Source of the DNA: Bizionia myxarmorum
GTDB taxonomy: Bacteria; Bacteroidota; Bacteroidia; Flavobacteriales; Flavobacteriaceae
DNA: 64,000 bases
Assembly (NCBI RefSeq): GCF_008086205.1
Contig: NZ_VSKK01000004.1
Span: 158,072 to 222,071, forward strand
Direction: 5' to 3'
How positions within the stretch are numbered: position 1 is the stretch's first letter; every line of letters begins with the position of its first letter. Positions 19,701 through 29,065 of the stretch are shown here, piece by piece. The notes under the pieces were generated by a model. It worked only from the letters and a program-made list of their open reading frames with translations, searched no databases and had not been told where the DNA came from. The translations under genes and the position numbers were made by a program.

Positions 19701-20870
19701 ACTCAATGTCTTTTTCGAGAAAAAGGCAATGAACATTCCTGGAATTGATAAAGCTATTGCAAAGTACACAAGACTCATTGGCGAATATATTCCGAGTAAC
19801 CATCCCGCTACTGAAGATGCAATCATTATGGATAAATTAAATACTGAAGACTGAACCGAAGTAGCCACATCTTTTGCAGTTTCTACTTGGCGACTCACGC
19901 CAGCCTGCAATAGGGTTACTAATGGCCCAAATGAAAGTCCCCATAAAAAGAAGGCAAAGTGTCCCATACCTTTTGTTCCACCGTACATTAGAAAAATAAT
20001 CATAGAAATAATTAGTAAGGCAAACATTGATATGGTTAATAATCTCAAATATTTATCAGTAAATTTTATGGCTAACAATACCGAAATTAAAGATCCTATT
20101 CCAAAAAACAATAAGGCACTTTCTACACCTCCTGTAAGCTGAATTTCATCAACAAGGCTTGTGATATATACATAAACGCCATAATGAGCAACCACGCCAA
20201 GTAGTGTAAGCAATAAAATAAGTAAAACCGCAGGTATTTTTAATAGTGCAAAAGGTGATGAACTTTTAGTTAATTTTTCTCCTGGTGCAGAAGGCAAAGC
20301 AAAGATACTAACTAAGGCGATAGCAAAAATAAAAGCACCTAAACCAATAAATTCAGTTCTCCAGCCATAATTATTAGCTATGGAAGTCATTATAGGCATT
20401 CCGATACTAATTCCCAATGTGGTTCCAGCCATAATTACTGCAATGGCTTTTCCGTGATCCTTTTTATCTACCAATCGCATTCCATAAGCTGCAATCATTG
20501 GCCACATGACACCAGCACAAATTCCACCGATAACTCTAAGAACTATAATTACTGTATAATCATGAACAAGTCCTGCCATAATATTGGAAATAGCAAATCC
20601 ACCTAGCAAAATCAACAATAAATATTTTCGATTGAATTGCATGGTTAGTGAAATAAGCGGGATGGCAAATATCGCAGAAGCAATCGCATAATAACCTACC
20701 AAATTACCTGTTTGCGCTTCGCTAATATTCAAATCGGCCATCATTAATGGAAGTACACCCGAAGGCATTAACTCAGACAGTATTCCGACAAAGGTTACGG
20801 ACGACATTAAAATCATTATCAGCCACGGAAAAGCTTTGTTAGCTTGTTCCGAAATAGTCTGTTTACTCAT
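19698..20870 (-). CDS. MFS permease
   Basis: 390 residues with 12 predicted membrane helices. It has the MFS-type segment FNRKYLLLILLGGFAISN between helices 2 and 3, RVIGGICAGVMWPMIAAYGMRL and PSAPGEK at the central loop. It looks like the arabinose-efflux/DHA1-like branch. It lies 129 bases downstream of the CodA-like deaminase on the same strand, so it may carry the nucleobase substrate or product; that is inference. The stop codon touches the OmpA remnant, suggesting a deletion joined here. Confidence 0.8.
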   Translation of the reverse strand: MSKQTISEQANKAFPWLIMILMSSVTFVGILSELMPSGVLPLMMADLNISEAQTGNLVGYYAIASAIFAIPLISLTMQFNRKYLLLILLGGFAISNIMAGLVHDYTVIIVLRVIGGICAGVMWPMIAAYGMRLVDKKDHGKAIAVIMAGTTLGISIGMPIMTSIANNYGWRTEFIGLGAFIFAIALVSIFALPSAPGEKLTKSSSPFALLKIPAVLLILLLTLLGVVAHYGVYVYITSLVDEIQLTGGVESALLFFGIGSLISVLLAIKFTDKYLRLLTISMFALLIISMIIFLMYGGTKGMGHFAFFLWGLSFGPLVTLLQAGVSRQVETAKDVATSVQSSVFNLSIMIASSVAGWLLGIYSPMSLVYFAIALSIPGMFIAFFSKKTLS

Positions 20871-20999
20871 AATTTTAGTTTTATAGTTGTTGAAAATAAA
20901 ATCAGCGCTTTATAAGAATAATCTTTTCTTTAAATAACATAAGCGCTTTATTTCTCACGATTTATTCTATATAAAGCACTCATTAATATTTTGTTTAGA

Positions 21000-22247
21000 T
21001 TAAAGACTCAACGGAACATCATACGCCATTTCTTTTCTTCGGAATAAAAATTCACCATTACGTACTGAAGCTAAAACATCTACTCTTTTACGCATGGCTT
21101 CATAAACTGTACTTTCGTTTAAAACAATGAAGTTTGCTGCTTTACCAACGTCTAAACCGTAACTATCTTGAATATTTAAACAACGTGCGCCATTATAGGT
21201 AATTAAATCGAAATTTGTCTTTACATCTTCCGAAGACATTATTTGAGCTAAATGAATTCCGTTATCTAAAATATTCATCATATTACCATTACCCATTGGA
21301 TACCAAGGGTCATTAATGGAATCTTGTGCAAAAGCAACGTTAATTCCGTACTCGATAAACTCTTTTACGCGGGTTAATCCTCGACGCTTAGGATAGGTAT
21401 CTTGACGACCCTGTAAATAAGCATTTTCTGTTGGACAAGCAATAAAATTCATCTTAGTCTTTTGAAATATGTCGAGCATCCTAAACGCATAGGAATCGTC
21501 TGCCGAACCAAACGAACAGGTATGACTTGCCGTAGTTCTGCTACCATAATCTTCCATATAGACAAGTCCATTTAATAACTCTACAAATCGGGAATGCGGA
21601 TCATCGGTTTCGTCACAATGAACATCAATCATCTTGTCATATTTTAGCGCCAGTTTAACGATATCATGAATAGATTTTTCTCCAAATTCTCTTGCAGGTT
21701 CGTAATGTGGAATGCCTCCTACAACATCGGCTCCCATTTTAAGTGCTTCTTCAACCAACTCAACACCTCCTTTATACATATACATGCCTTCTTGTGGAAA
21801 AGCCACAATTTGTATATCAACTTTATCCTTTAGATCTTCTTTCATTTCCAACATCGCTTTTAATGCTGTAAAGTTTGGGTCGGTAACATCTATATGAGTT
21901 CTAATGTGCTGTACACCTTGCGAAACCTCATCTTGAATTCCCTTCATAGCCAATCTTTTTACACTTTCTACCGTTAGCGTTTTTTTGAATTGTGGCCATA
22001 ATTCAATGGCTTCAAATAAGGTACCAGAACCAGCACCTTCTTGTCCTAGTTCAGATAAAGTATATACATAATCTAAATGTAAATGTGGATCTACATAAGG
22101 TGGCAAAACGAGTTTTCCGTTAAGGTCTATTTCTTCGTCACATTTTGGTAAATTTGTACCGATGTGGGTAATTTTACCATTCTCAACAATTAGTTCTGTT
22201 GCGTTGTCGTTGTGATAAATTTTCGCATTAAAAAACTTTTTTTTCAT
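21000..22247 (-). CDS. codA: CodA-like cytosine deaminase (metal-dependent amidohydrolase)
   Basis: 415 residues, co-linear with the E. coli CodA type. Metal ligands and active-site parts are visible: PHLHLD (residues about 54-59), FPQEG, DVHCDETDD, TASHTCSFGS and QDSINDPWYPMG. The YPKRRGLTRVKEF segment is very CodA-like. Cytosine deaminase converts cytosine to uracil and ammonia for pyrimidine salvage. The residue after the catalytic aspartate, aspartate 314 in E. coli CodA, is serine here, and the preceding GH is AQ, so the true substrate may be a related base. It is followed by an MFS permease gene, a possible transporter partner. Confidence 0.75.
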   Translation of the reverse strand: MKKKFFNAKIYHNDNATELIVENGKITHIGTNLPKCDEEIDLNGKLVLPPYVDPHLHLDYVYTLSELGQEGAGSGTLFEAIELWPQFKKTLTVESVKRLAMKGIQDEVSQGVQHIRTHIDVTDPNFTALKAMLEMKEDLKDKVDIQIVAFPQEGMYMYKGGVELVEEALKMGADVVGGIPHYEPAREFGEKSIHDIVKLALKYDKMIDVHCDETDDPHSRFVELLNGLVYMEDYGSRTTASHTCSFGSADDSYAFRMLDIFQKTKMNFIACPTENAYLQGRQDTYPKRRGLTRVKEFIEYGINVAFAQDSINDPWYPMGNGNMMNILDNGIHLAQIMSSEDVKTNFDLITYNGARCLNIQDSYGLDVGKAANFIVLNESTVYEAMRKRVDVLASVRNGEFLFRRKEMAYDVPLSL

Positions 22248-22366
22248 TGTCCGTTTATTTTATGTTATTATTTAAGTTTAAAGATACTTTTAAAGCTTGT
22301 GTTTTGAAATGACACAGGTAAGTTGAACAATAAATTACAAAAAAAAAAATGTTCTTAAAAAGCGTA

Positions 22367-22410
22367 AATAAAATAGATAATTGATTTTTAAATCAATTAT
22401 CTATTTTATT
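22367..22410. terminator. 20-bp perfect hairpin, probable bidirectional terminator
   Basis: Two 20-base arms (22367-22386 and 22391-22410) are exact reverse complements around a TTTA loop. The stem is A/T rich and lies between the stop of dps and the start of the deaminase gene, both on the minus strand. It most likely ends the dps transcript. Confidence 0.6.
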
Positions 22411-22431
22411 AAAATTAGTGAAATTCGAAGT

Positions 22432-22899
22432 TTATTTCAAATACGAATTTAACATCCAAAGGGTTTTTTCCGTTTCTGTAATGTAGTTGCTCATTAAGCT
22501 TACTGTACCTTCATCATTTGTATCGGCAGCAATAGTTAGAATATGTCGCTCTTTTTCAACTAAAGTTCTAAAATTATTAACTACAACCTCTACGCCTTTT
22601 GTACCATCTGATACATTTTTTTCTTCTTTAATTTGTGTTGTTGCAAGATAATCTGTATAAGTATGTAAAGGCTCGCCTTCTAATGTAAGAATACGCTCTG
22701 CAATTTCATCAATTTTTATGAAAGCATCTTTATAAAGCTCTTCAAACTTATCGTGTAATTCAAAAAACTTTCTACCTTTAATGTTCCAATGTAAACCTCT
22801 TAAGTTTTGATAAAAGATTTCATAATCTGCCAATAAGATGTTTAATTCAACAACTAATACTTCAGCTTTTTTACTATCTAATCCTACTAAGTTTTTCAT
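22432..22899 (-). CDS. dps: Dps-family DNA-protecting ferritin
   Basis: 155 residues, the normal Dps length. Ferroxidase-site residues are present: NLRGLHWNIKG (histidine), FFELHDKFEELYKDAFIKIDEIAER (histidine, aspartate, glutamate at the dimer interface). The subunit forms a hollow dodecamer that oxidises and stores iron with hydrogen peroxide and can shield DNA. A TAnnTTTG promoter box lies 28 bases before the start and a long hairpin follows the stop, so it is a single-gene unit. Catalase is encoded 15 kb away. Confidence 0.9.
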   Translation of the reverse strand: MKNLVGLDSKKAEVLVVELNILLADYEIFYQNLRGLHWNIKGRKFFELHDKFEELYKDAFIKIDEIAERILTLEGEPLHTYTDYLATTQIKEEKNVSDGTKGVEVVVNNFRTLVEKERHILTIAADTNDEGTVSLMSNYITETEKTLWMLNSYLK

Positions 22900-22926
22900 A
22901 TCATTTGTGTTTTTAAATTATTATTT

Positions 22927-22934
22927 CAAAGATA
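22927..22934 (-). promoter_or_regulatory. Bacteroidota -7 promoter box for dps
   Basis: On the minus strand TATCTTTG fits the TAnnTTTG consensus, 28 bases upstream of the dps start. About 20 bases further upstream an ATTG can serve as the -33 element (TTTG consensus). Confidence 0.5.
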
Positions 22935-23014
22935 TGATAATTGTTACGTATTGGCAATGAACTTGGGCAGTTGAAGGTTAATTTTTGTTGATTATTTGGA
23001 TAAAAAAAACTCAT

Positions 23015-24091
23015 TTATTGCTTCACAACTACAGTTCTGTGTGGAAATGGAATTTCAATTCCCTCATTATGAAAACGTTTTTTTACTGTTTCAAAAACAT
23101 CTCTTTTTATGGCAATAGATTTTGAATAGTTCTCAGCCCAAGCCCAGGCTCGTAATACAACGGCAGAGTCACCGAATTCTATAAGTGCTGTTCTAATCAT
23201 TGGTTCTCCTTCTTGTTTTTGCTCTTCGGTTCGATTATCCAAAATAAATGGATGCTTCTCACATTCTTCTCTTAGAATCTGTTTTGCAAGGTCAACATCA
23301 CTATCATACGAAATACCGATGACTATATACTCACAGCACTTTTGTTCATCTAAATCAAAATTTTCTATATTGGCCTTGTTAATTACCGCATTAGGTATAA
23401 TGATTCTTCGGTTTTTCCAGGTACGGATTACAGTATGGCGCAAAGTAATATCTGTAACGCTGCCTGTTACTGAATCTCCTATAGCAACTATATCACCAAC
23501 TTTAAAAGGTTTAAAAGCAATAATAAACAAGCCACCTATTACGTTAGACAAGGCTTCTTGAGAAGCAAGACCTACAACAAGCGCAGCAACACCTGCGCCA
23601 CCTAAAGCGGTTTGCGCAACGCCTTTAAGTGAAGGAAACGCTAACAGACACATCATAATACCGATAAAATAAATACCGACTAAAGCTAGATACCTTAAAA
23701 ATTTAAAACTGGTTGGGTCTTGTTGGGTTGCTATCCTTTTTTTTATATCATTTTGAAACCACATATTTGTTGTAGTGGCAGCAATAATGGTAAGTGATAA
23801 CACGACACCTAGATACAACGCTAATTTAAAATTATCGACCAAGACAGTCTGTTTGCTCTCGTCAACAACTAAATAGGTTAATGCTATTAAACCTAGTACC
23901 AACCATAATGTATTAAGAATGCGTTTTAAAAGACTTAAAGGCTTTGATCTTTCTCCAGGAAATCGCTCCTGTTGCTCTTTTTTAAGCCAGCGATGTAGTT
24001 TGTTTGTCAAAAACCGTAAGGTGATGATTATTGCAATGACGATTACGCCAAAGATGATATCAAATTTGTAAGTGTTTAAAAATTCTATCAT
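23015..24091 (-). CDS. MscS-family mechanosensitive channel
   Basis: 358 residues. Four hydrophobic helices precede the pore helix GGAGVAALVVGLASQEALSNVIGG, which has the glycine/alanine packing of MscS helix 3, followed by FKPFKVGDIV and the beta domain (LRHTVIRTWKNRRIIIPN). The C-terminal domain has ISYDSDVDLAKQIL. It opens on membrane tension and lets solutes out. The extra N-terminal helix compared with E. coli MscS is common in Bacteroidota. Transcribed alone. Confidence 0.88.
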   Translation of the reverse strand: MIEFLNTYKFDIIFGVIVIAIIITLRFLTNKLHRWLKKEQQERFPGERSKPLSLLKRILNTLWLVLGLIALTYLVVDESKQTVLVDNFKLALYLGVVLSLTIIAATTTNMWFQNDIKKRIATQQDPTSFKFLRYLALVGIYFIGIMMCLLAFPSLKGVAQTALGGAGVAALVVGLASQEALSNVIGGLFIIAFKPFKVGDIVAIGDSVTGSVTDITLRHTVIRTWKNRRIIIPNAVINKANIENFDLDEQKCCEYIVIGISYDSDVDLAKQILREECEKHPFILDNRTEEQKQEGEPMIRTALIEFGDSAVVLRAWAWAENYSKSIAIKRDVFETVKKRFHNEGIEIPFPHRTVVVKQ

Positions 24092-24319
24092 AGCTCTTGG
24101 TTGTTTTTAACTTTATACTAAATGTTAGTTATATATCTTAATAAAAGGCACGTTTTGATTCCTGAAATAATATTTGCAACAGGAAAAGCAGGTAAAATCA
24201 ATCCGATTAACCTAATAATAATAATAATGCTGACACCTGCTTCTCCAATTATTTTTTACGCCCTTGCACACCTCCAAAACATTTAAAAATCTTCCATTAA
24301 TCCATGATTTTAATCAATG

Positions 24320-25774
24320 TTATAAAAATGGCGATAATAATCGAACCATCCTTTCCCATAAATGAATATATTTTGGTCTATTTAACCAAACTTGGGCATC
24401 AATTAATTGAGATACTTCTAAATCGTTATTAAAAGCTTCAGTAAGTTGTGCTGCAATATTTTTGCTATATACAATGGCATTCACTTCAAAATTGAGGTCA
24501 AAACTTCTGTAATCCATGTTTGCAGAACCAACGATGGCAACATCATCATCAATTACCATTGTTTTGGCATGTACAAATCCTTTATTATATCTGTAAATTT
24601 TGGCGCCAACATCAAGCAATTCTGTATAATAAGCATTTGCCGCAGCGTTAACCATTTTAGAATCTGATATACCTGGAATTAAAATCTTAACATCTAATCC
24701 GCCTTTAATGGCAATAATTAAAGCGTCCATTAAGCTTTCATCTGGAATAAAATACGGACTCGTAATGTAGATGCTTTCTTTGGCTGAATTTATGGCTTCT
24801 AAAAGTGAGTAGAAAATAACTGGCTGCTTGCTATCTGGTCCTGAAGCTGCAATCTGTACAATTTCATCTGAAATAACTTCATGTTTAGTTTTGTCTATAA
24901 AATAGATGTCGGAATATTGAAAAGGTGTTCTGCTACAAAAATTCCAATCTCCCATAAATAGGTATTGTAAATAAGCTGTGGCTTGGCCTTTAATCATTAA
25001 ATGTGTGTCTCGCCAATACAAATGGTTTTCTCTATTTAAATCGTTTCGGTATTTATCGCTCATATTAATACCACCTACAAAACCTACTATGCCGTCAATA
25101 ACTATAATTTTTCTATGGTTTCTATAATTTAGTCTGTTGGCAAAGGCATACCATTTTATTTTATAAAAAGGTGCGGTTTGAACACCTGCGTCTTGCAGTT
25201 TTTTAATGAAGGAATTTCCTAAACCATGACTTCCAAAATCATCATACATAAAACGAACTTCAACACCTCCTTTTGCTTTTTTAATGAGAATATCAGCCAC
25301 TTGATTTCCAGTTATGTCATCTTCATAAATATAATATTCAATATGAATATGAGATGTTGCATTTTCAAGTTCTTTTAATACTATTGGAAATTTTTCGTCT
25401 CCATTTATTAAGAGTTTTACCGCATTGCTACCTGTTAATGGACTATAACCAGCACGACGAATAAATTCTATTAACGTTTTACTTTTTTGCGGAATTAAAC
25501 CTGAATTGCTTACTGCTTCAGAATACAAATTCATTCTGGTTGTAATGCGATCTCGAAGTTGTTCGTCTTCCGCTATTTTTTTTGAATATAGTTTTCGTTT
25601 TCGATAATTTACTCCAACCGAAAAATAAAATATAGTTCCAATAATAGGCAGAAAAACAATGAAAAGAATATATGCCAAAGCTTTGGTGCTACTTCGTGTA
25701 TCATACAACACTCTAGAAATAACTAGAATGATAATGAGGACGTAAAATGCTTCAGCTATTAAAACCCAATTCAT
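24320..25774 (-). CDS. cls: cardiolipin synthase
   Basis: 484 residues. Two N-terminal membrane helices are followed by two phospholipase D motifs: HRKIIVIDGIVGFVGGINMSD and HAKTMVIDDDVAIVGSANMD, each with the HxK(x)4D catalytic set. This is the bacterial Cls architecture: it condenses two phosphatidylglycerol molecules to cardiolipin and glycerol at the inner membrane. The gene ends 228 bases before the MscS gene; a pirin gene lies just upstream on the same strand, 34 bases away. Confidence 0.9.
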   Translation of the reverse strand: MNWVLIAEAFYVLIIILVISRVLYDTRSSTKALAYILFIVFLPIIGTIFYFSVGVNYRKRKLYSKKIAEDEQLRDRITTRMNLYSEAVSNSGLIPQKSKTLIEFIRRAGYSPLTGSNAVKLLINGDEKFPIVLKELENATSHIHIEYYIYEDDITGNQVADILIKKAKGGVEVRFMYDDFGSHGLGNSFIKKLQDAGVQTAPFYKIKWYAFANRLNYRNHRKIIVIDGIVGFVGGINMSDKYRNDLNRENHLYWRDTHLMIKGQATAYLQYLFMGDWNFCSRTPFQYSDIYFIDKTKHEVISDEIVQIAASGPDSKQPVIFYSLLEAINSAKESIYITSPYFIPDESLMDALIIAIKGGLDVKILIPGISDSKMVNAAANAYYTELLDVGAKIYRYNKGFVHAKTMVIDDDVAIVGSANMDYRSFDLNFEVNAIVYSKNIAAQLTEAFNNDLEVSQLIDAQVWLNRPKYIHLWERMVRLLSPFL

Positions 25775-25808
25775 GTAATACTTTTATGGTCGTATAAAAT
25801 AACTAGTT

Positions 25809-26690
25809 TTACTTTCTTTTGAATGTTGGATAAGGAATGTATTCATCGTCACCTTCTATTTTATCAAATGATTGTGATATCCATTTTTGCTTGGCTTCGC
25901 TTATTAATTCTTTATCTGAAGACACAAAATTCCAATCAATAAATCGTTCTTCGGGAAACGGTTCGCCTCCAAAAATATAAATGGTACTATTTTCTTGAAT
26001 TGTAAATTCGCAAAGCGAGCTGTCTTTTGCTACTAATAATTGTTTAGGTTCATAAATATTCCCTTCGCTTTCTATCGCGCCTTTAAGAATATACAAACCA
26101 GATTCACCATAAAGTTCATTACCAATATTTACCACTTGTTTTGATGTGCTTTTTATTTCTAGCATAAATAATTTACTGAAAACTGGGACTTCTGACTTCT
26201 TTCCAAAGGCTTCACCAGCAACTAATTTAAATTGTAAATCGCCTTCTGTCCAACTTGGAATTTGGTTTTCTTCAATATGAAAAAATTGCGGCTCCATTTG
26301 CTCTAAATGTTTTGGCAAGGCCACCCAGATTTGTAAACCATGCATAAATAATGGCGAATCTCGCAAATACTCTGGTGTACGTTCAGAATGTACAATACCT
26401 TTTCCAGCTGTCATCCAATTTACTGCTCCTGGTTTTATTTCTACTTCGTTACCAAGCGTATCGCGATGCATAATACTGCCTTCAAATAAAAATGTAAGTG
26501 TCGAAAGTCCTATATGTGGATGTGGCATGACATCAAAATTTTGTCTTTCGTTTAATTTAACAGGCCCCATGTGGTCTATGTAAATAAAAGGACCTACCAT
26601 TCGTTTTTGACGAAATGGTAATAAGCGGCCTACCATAAACTTCCCAATATTGGCAGCTCTTTCTTCAATAATTAGTTGAATGTTTGACAT
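25809..26690 (-). CDS. pirin-family protein
   Basis: 293 residues from the ATG at 26690. The bicupin metal site is recognisable: MPHPHIGLSTLTFLFEGSIMHRD and WMTAGKGIVHSER, and AGEAFGKKSEVPVFSK marks the second half. Pirins are cupins with a single metal ion; bacterial ones can degrade quercetin or alter pyruvate dehydrogenase, so the cellular role is open. An ATG further upstream would overlap the TRIC gene and adds unconserved sequence, so the shorter start is chosen. A second pirin lies at 41.4-42.2 kb. Confidence 0.82.
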   Translation of the reverse strand: MSNIQLIIEERAANIGKFMVGRLLPFRQKRMVGPFIYIDHMGPVKLNERQNFDVMPHPHIGLSTLTFLFEGSIMHRDTLGNEVEIKPGAVNWMTAGKGIVHSERTPEYLRDSPLFMHGLQIWVALPKHLEQMEPQFFHIEENQIPSWTEGDLQFKLVAGEAFGKKSEVPVFSKLFMLEIKSTSKQVVNIGNELYGESGLYILKGAIESEGNIYEPKQLLVAKDSSLCEFTIQENSTIYIFGGEPFPEERFIDWNFVSSDKELISEAKQKWISQSFDKIEGDDEYIPYPTFKRK

Positions 26691-26722
26691 AATTGGTTTC
26701 TTAATTAATTTAAATTTAGTGT

Positions 26723-27346
26723 TTATATAGGCGATTTCGTCGTTTTCCAAATTTTTGGTAAATGCCAATTAAACCTAACCGATAATAATCGTAAAAGGAC
26801 AACAGAAGCAAGACAAATAATTTCAATGGGCATTTTGGTCATATCTAACTTCATTAATAGAAAAAATATAATTCCTCCAAAAATACAACTTGTTGCGTAG
26901 ATTTCCTGTGCGAAGATGAGCGGAATATTGCTTAAGGAAATATCGCGTATGACACCTCCAAAACATGCTGTAATAGTTCCTAATGCAATACATGAAACAG
27001 GATGAAAACCTAATGAAAGTCCTGTTTGAATACCAACCACTGTAAAAAAACCAAGCCCAATAGAATCAAAAAACAGTAGGACATTATGATAATTTTTAAT
27101 CACTGTTTTAAATAATAATGCAGCTATAGTACTCAATAAAACTATTATGCCGGAACTTAAGTCCATTAACCATTTTACGGGTACTTCTCCAATTAAAATA
27201 TCGCGTAACGTACCACCCCCCAAAGCGGTTATAAAAGCAATAATAAAAATGCCGAAAATGTCTAGTTTTTTTTTCATTGCAGCAAAGGTACCCGCAACAC
27301 TAAAAGCTGCCGTTCCAACAATATCAATAACTGTAAGAGATTCCAT
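26723..27346 (-). CDS. TRIC-type cation channel family protein (UPF0126/YadS-like)
   Basis: 207 residues, seven hydrophobic segments in two repeats. The paired family motifs are FITALGGGTLRDILIGE and GTITACFGGVIRDISL, each with the glycine-rich GGGxxRD turn. Bacterial TRIC homologues form trimeric monovalent-cation channels in the inner membrane. It is followed closely by the pirin gene, 32 bases away, and likely cotranscribed. Confidence 0.87.
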   Translation of the reverse strand: MESLTVIDIVGTAAFSVAGTFAAMKKKLDIFGIFIIAFITALGGGTLRDILIGEVPVKWLMDLSSGIIVLLSTIAALLFKTVIKNYHNVLLFFDSIGLGFFTVVGIQTGLSLGFHPVSCIALGTITACFGGVIRDISLSNIPLIFAQEIYATSCIFGGIIFFLLMKLDMTKMPIEIICLASVVLLRLLSVRFNWHLPKIWKTTKSPI

Positions 27347-27532
27347 ATATATTTAAATTTAATAGTTCAATGTACGAATGTCGCCAACATTCCAAAAGTT
27401 TTTGTATTGTTTAATTTATGCGATTTCTGATAATGAAAAATTCGTCAGCATAAAATAGTGTATGCTCACGAATTTTTTCCAGAATTAGCACTTCCAGTAT
27501 TAAGTTTTATGGAATGGCTTAAAAAAATATTT

Positions 27533-28594
27533 TTATTTCTCTAAATCGACAAGTATTTTTACTTCAGAAGGATCATTTACGAGCGACTCAAAACCTTTCT
27601 CAACAATATCTTCCAAGGGGATCACGCTGGTTACCAGTTTTTCTACAGGTAATCTTCCGCTTCCAATTAAGGCTATAACTTCTGGGAAAATATTACGGTA
27701 AGCTGCTGTTCCAATTATGGTTAACTCTCTTAAGGTTTGATTTAGAGCGTCATGCGTTATTTTCTTTCCAAATAGGGCAACTAATACGGCCGTTCCACCA
27801 TTTCGAAGGCTGTTAATTCCCGTATCAAATGAAGCTTGAACACCTGCCGCATCAATAAAAATATCGGCGCCATGACCTGTAATTTCTCTTATTTTTTTAG
27901 AAATATCTTTATCTCTGGCGTCAAATGTATGTGTGGCACCAACTTCTTTAGCTTTTTTTAATCTGTTTTCAGAAAGGTCCGATACAAATATTTGTGAAGC
28001 ACCTGAAGCTATAGCAACTTGAACCGTTAACAAACCAATAGGACCTGCGCCAGATACCATAACGGTATCGCCCATTTTCATGCCACTTCGTTGGATGGCG
28101 TATGCAGCAACAGCAGCTGGTTCCACAATAGCACCTTGTTCAAAAGTCATTTTATCTGGCATTTTATGTACCATATAATCCTCAACTACCACATATTTCG
28201 CAAAACCACCATTGGAGGTTAAACCTACAAAACCTAGTGGTTCAGACAGGTTGTATTCACCTGTAGAAATAAATGAACTTTCTGGGTTTCTAAAAATGGG
28301 TTCTACTGTTACGCGGTCTCCTTTTTTTATGTTTTTCACCTGATTACCCACTTCTTCAACAACACCCGAAAATTCGTGACCAAGCGTTGTTGTCCCTTGG
28401 TGGCCGTTTAATGCATAAGGTTTATCAACAGGTATTAATTGTGGTCCATTAGTATATTCATGTAAATCTGATCCACAAATTCCGGTAAATTTTACCGCTA
28501 TCTTTACTTGATTTTCTTTTGGAGAAGGCACTTCCGTCTCTTCCACTCTTATATCCTTTGCTGCGTACCAGCGTGCTGCTTTCATCATGGTCAT
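27533..28594 (-). CDS. zinc-type alcohol dehydrogenase, butanediol dehydrogenase-like, structural zinc site lost
   Basis: 353 residues. GICGSDLHEY and GHEFSGVVEEVG give the catalytic zinc ligands, and VMVSGAGPIGLLTVQ is the NAD(P)-binding turn. Overall sequence follows (R,R)-butanediol/2,3-butanediol dehydrogenases that interconvert acetoin and butanediol. The lobe that normally holds four structural-zinc cysteines reads EPIFRNPESSFISTGEYNLS, with none of them kept. It is the last gene of the HxlR-facing operon after a cupin, DoxX and a DsbA-like protein. Substrate cannot be fixed from sequence. Confidence 0.8.
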   Translation of the reverse strand: MTMMKAARWYAAKDIRVEETEVPSPKENQVKIAVKFTGICGSDLHEYTNGPQLIPVDKPYALNGHQGTTTLGHEFSGVVEEVGNQVKNIKKGDRVTVEPIFRNPESSFISTGEYNLSEPLGFVGLTSNGGFAKYVVVEDYMVHKMPDKMTFEQGAIVEPAAVAAYAIQRSGMKMGDTVMVSGAGPIGLLTVQVAIASGASQIFVSDLSENRLKKAKEVGATHTFDARDKDISKKIREITGHGADIFIDAAGVQASFDTGINSLRNGGTAVLVALFGKKITHDALNQTLRELTIIGTAAYRNIFPEVIALIGSGRLPVEKLVTSVIPLEDIVEKGFESLVNDPSEVKILVDLEK

Positions 28595-28654
28595 AAATAT
28601 TTGTTTTTAAAATGCTGTTGATTCCTATTTAGATATGCCTAGTTTCAATAGGTA

Positions 28655-28948
28655 TTAAAAGAATTCAAATTTTATTGCGATTGGCATCATATGTATACCT
28701 TTAAAATCTGAAACTACCTTAATTTGATGCGTGGTTTTTGGTGGAATTACAAAACCATCTCCCTGTTTTAATATGATATCTTCGTCATTAATTGTTAGAA
28801 CGCATTCGCCTTCATGTATGAAAAGTATGGATTCTAAATCTGCACTATGTTTTGGTAACAAATCACCAGCATTGGCTTGCATCTGTTTGATTATTAAGTC
28901 TTTACCTGAAGCAATTGATTTAACGTTTGGTTTCGTTACTTTTTCCAT
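28655..28948 (-). CDS. small cupin protein
   Basis: 97 residues from the ATG at 28948 (MEKVTKPNVKSIASGKDL); an upstream start adds an unlikely basic leader. A single cupin barrel: LPKHSADLESILFIHEGECVLTIND then GDGFVIPPKTTHQIKV, with histidine and glutamate positions for a metal. It sits in the DsbA-DoxX-cupin-dehydrogenase operon. Function not assignable; homologues in such clusters are thought to act in redox or electrophile stress. Confidence 0.75.
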   Translation of the reverse strand: MEKVTKPNVKSIASGKDLIIKQMQANAGDLLPKHSADLESILFIHEGECVLTINDEDIILKQGDGFVIPPKTTHQIKVVSDFKGIHMMPIAIKFEFF

Positions 28949-29065
28949 GGTTTTTAATTTTAACGATGATTTTTTCTCTTTTTGATAAATCAAAAGTGTC
29001 CCGTTTTTTGTTTTGGTATTTTCCTTTGAGGAATTTAAAAACACTGTTGCGAGTAATACAGTTAT

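Noticed and set aside
27437..27544. Plus-strand frame of 35 residues (HEFFPELALPVLSFMEWLKKI) at the end of the dehydrogenase gene
   Set aside because: It looks protein-like but has no start codon and overlaps the 3' end of a real gene; at most the tail of a lost gene.
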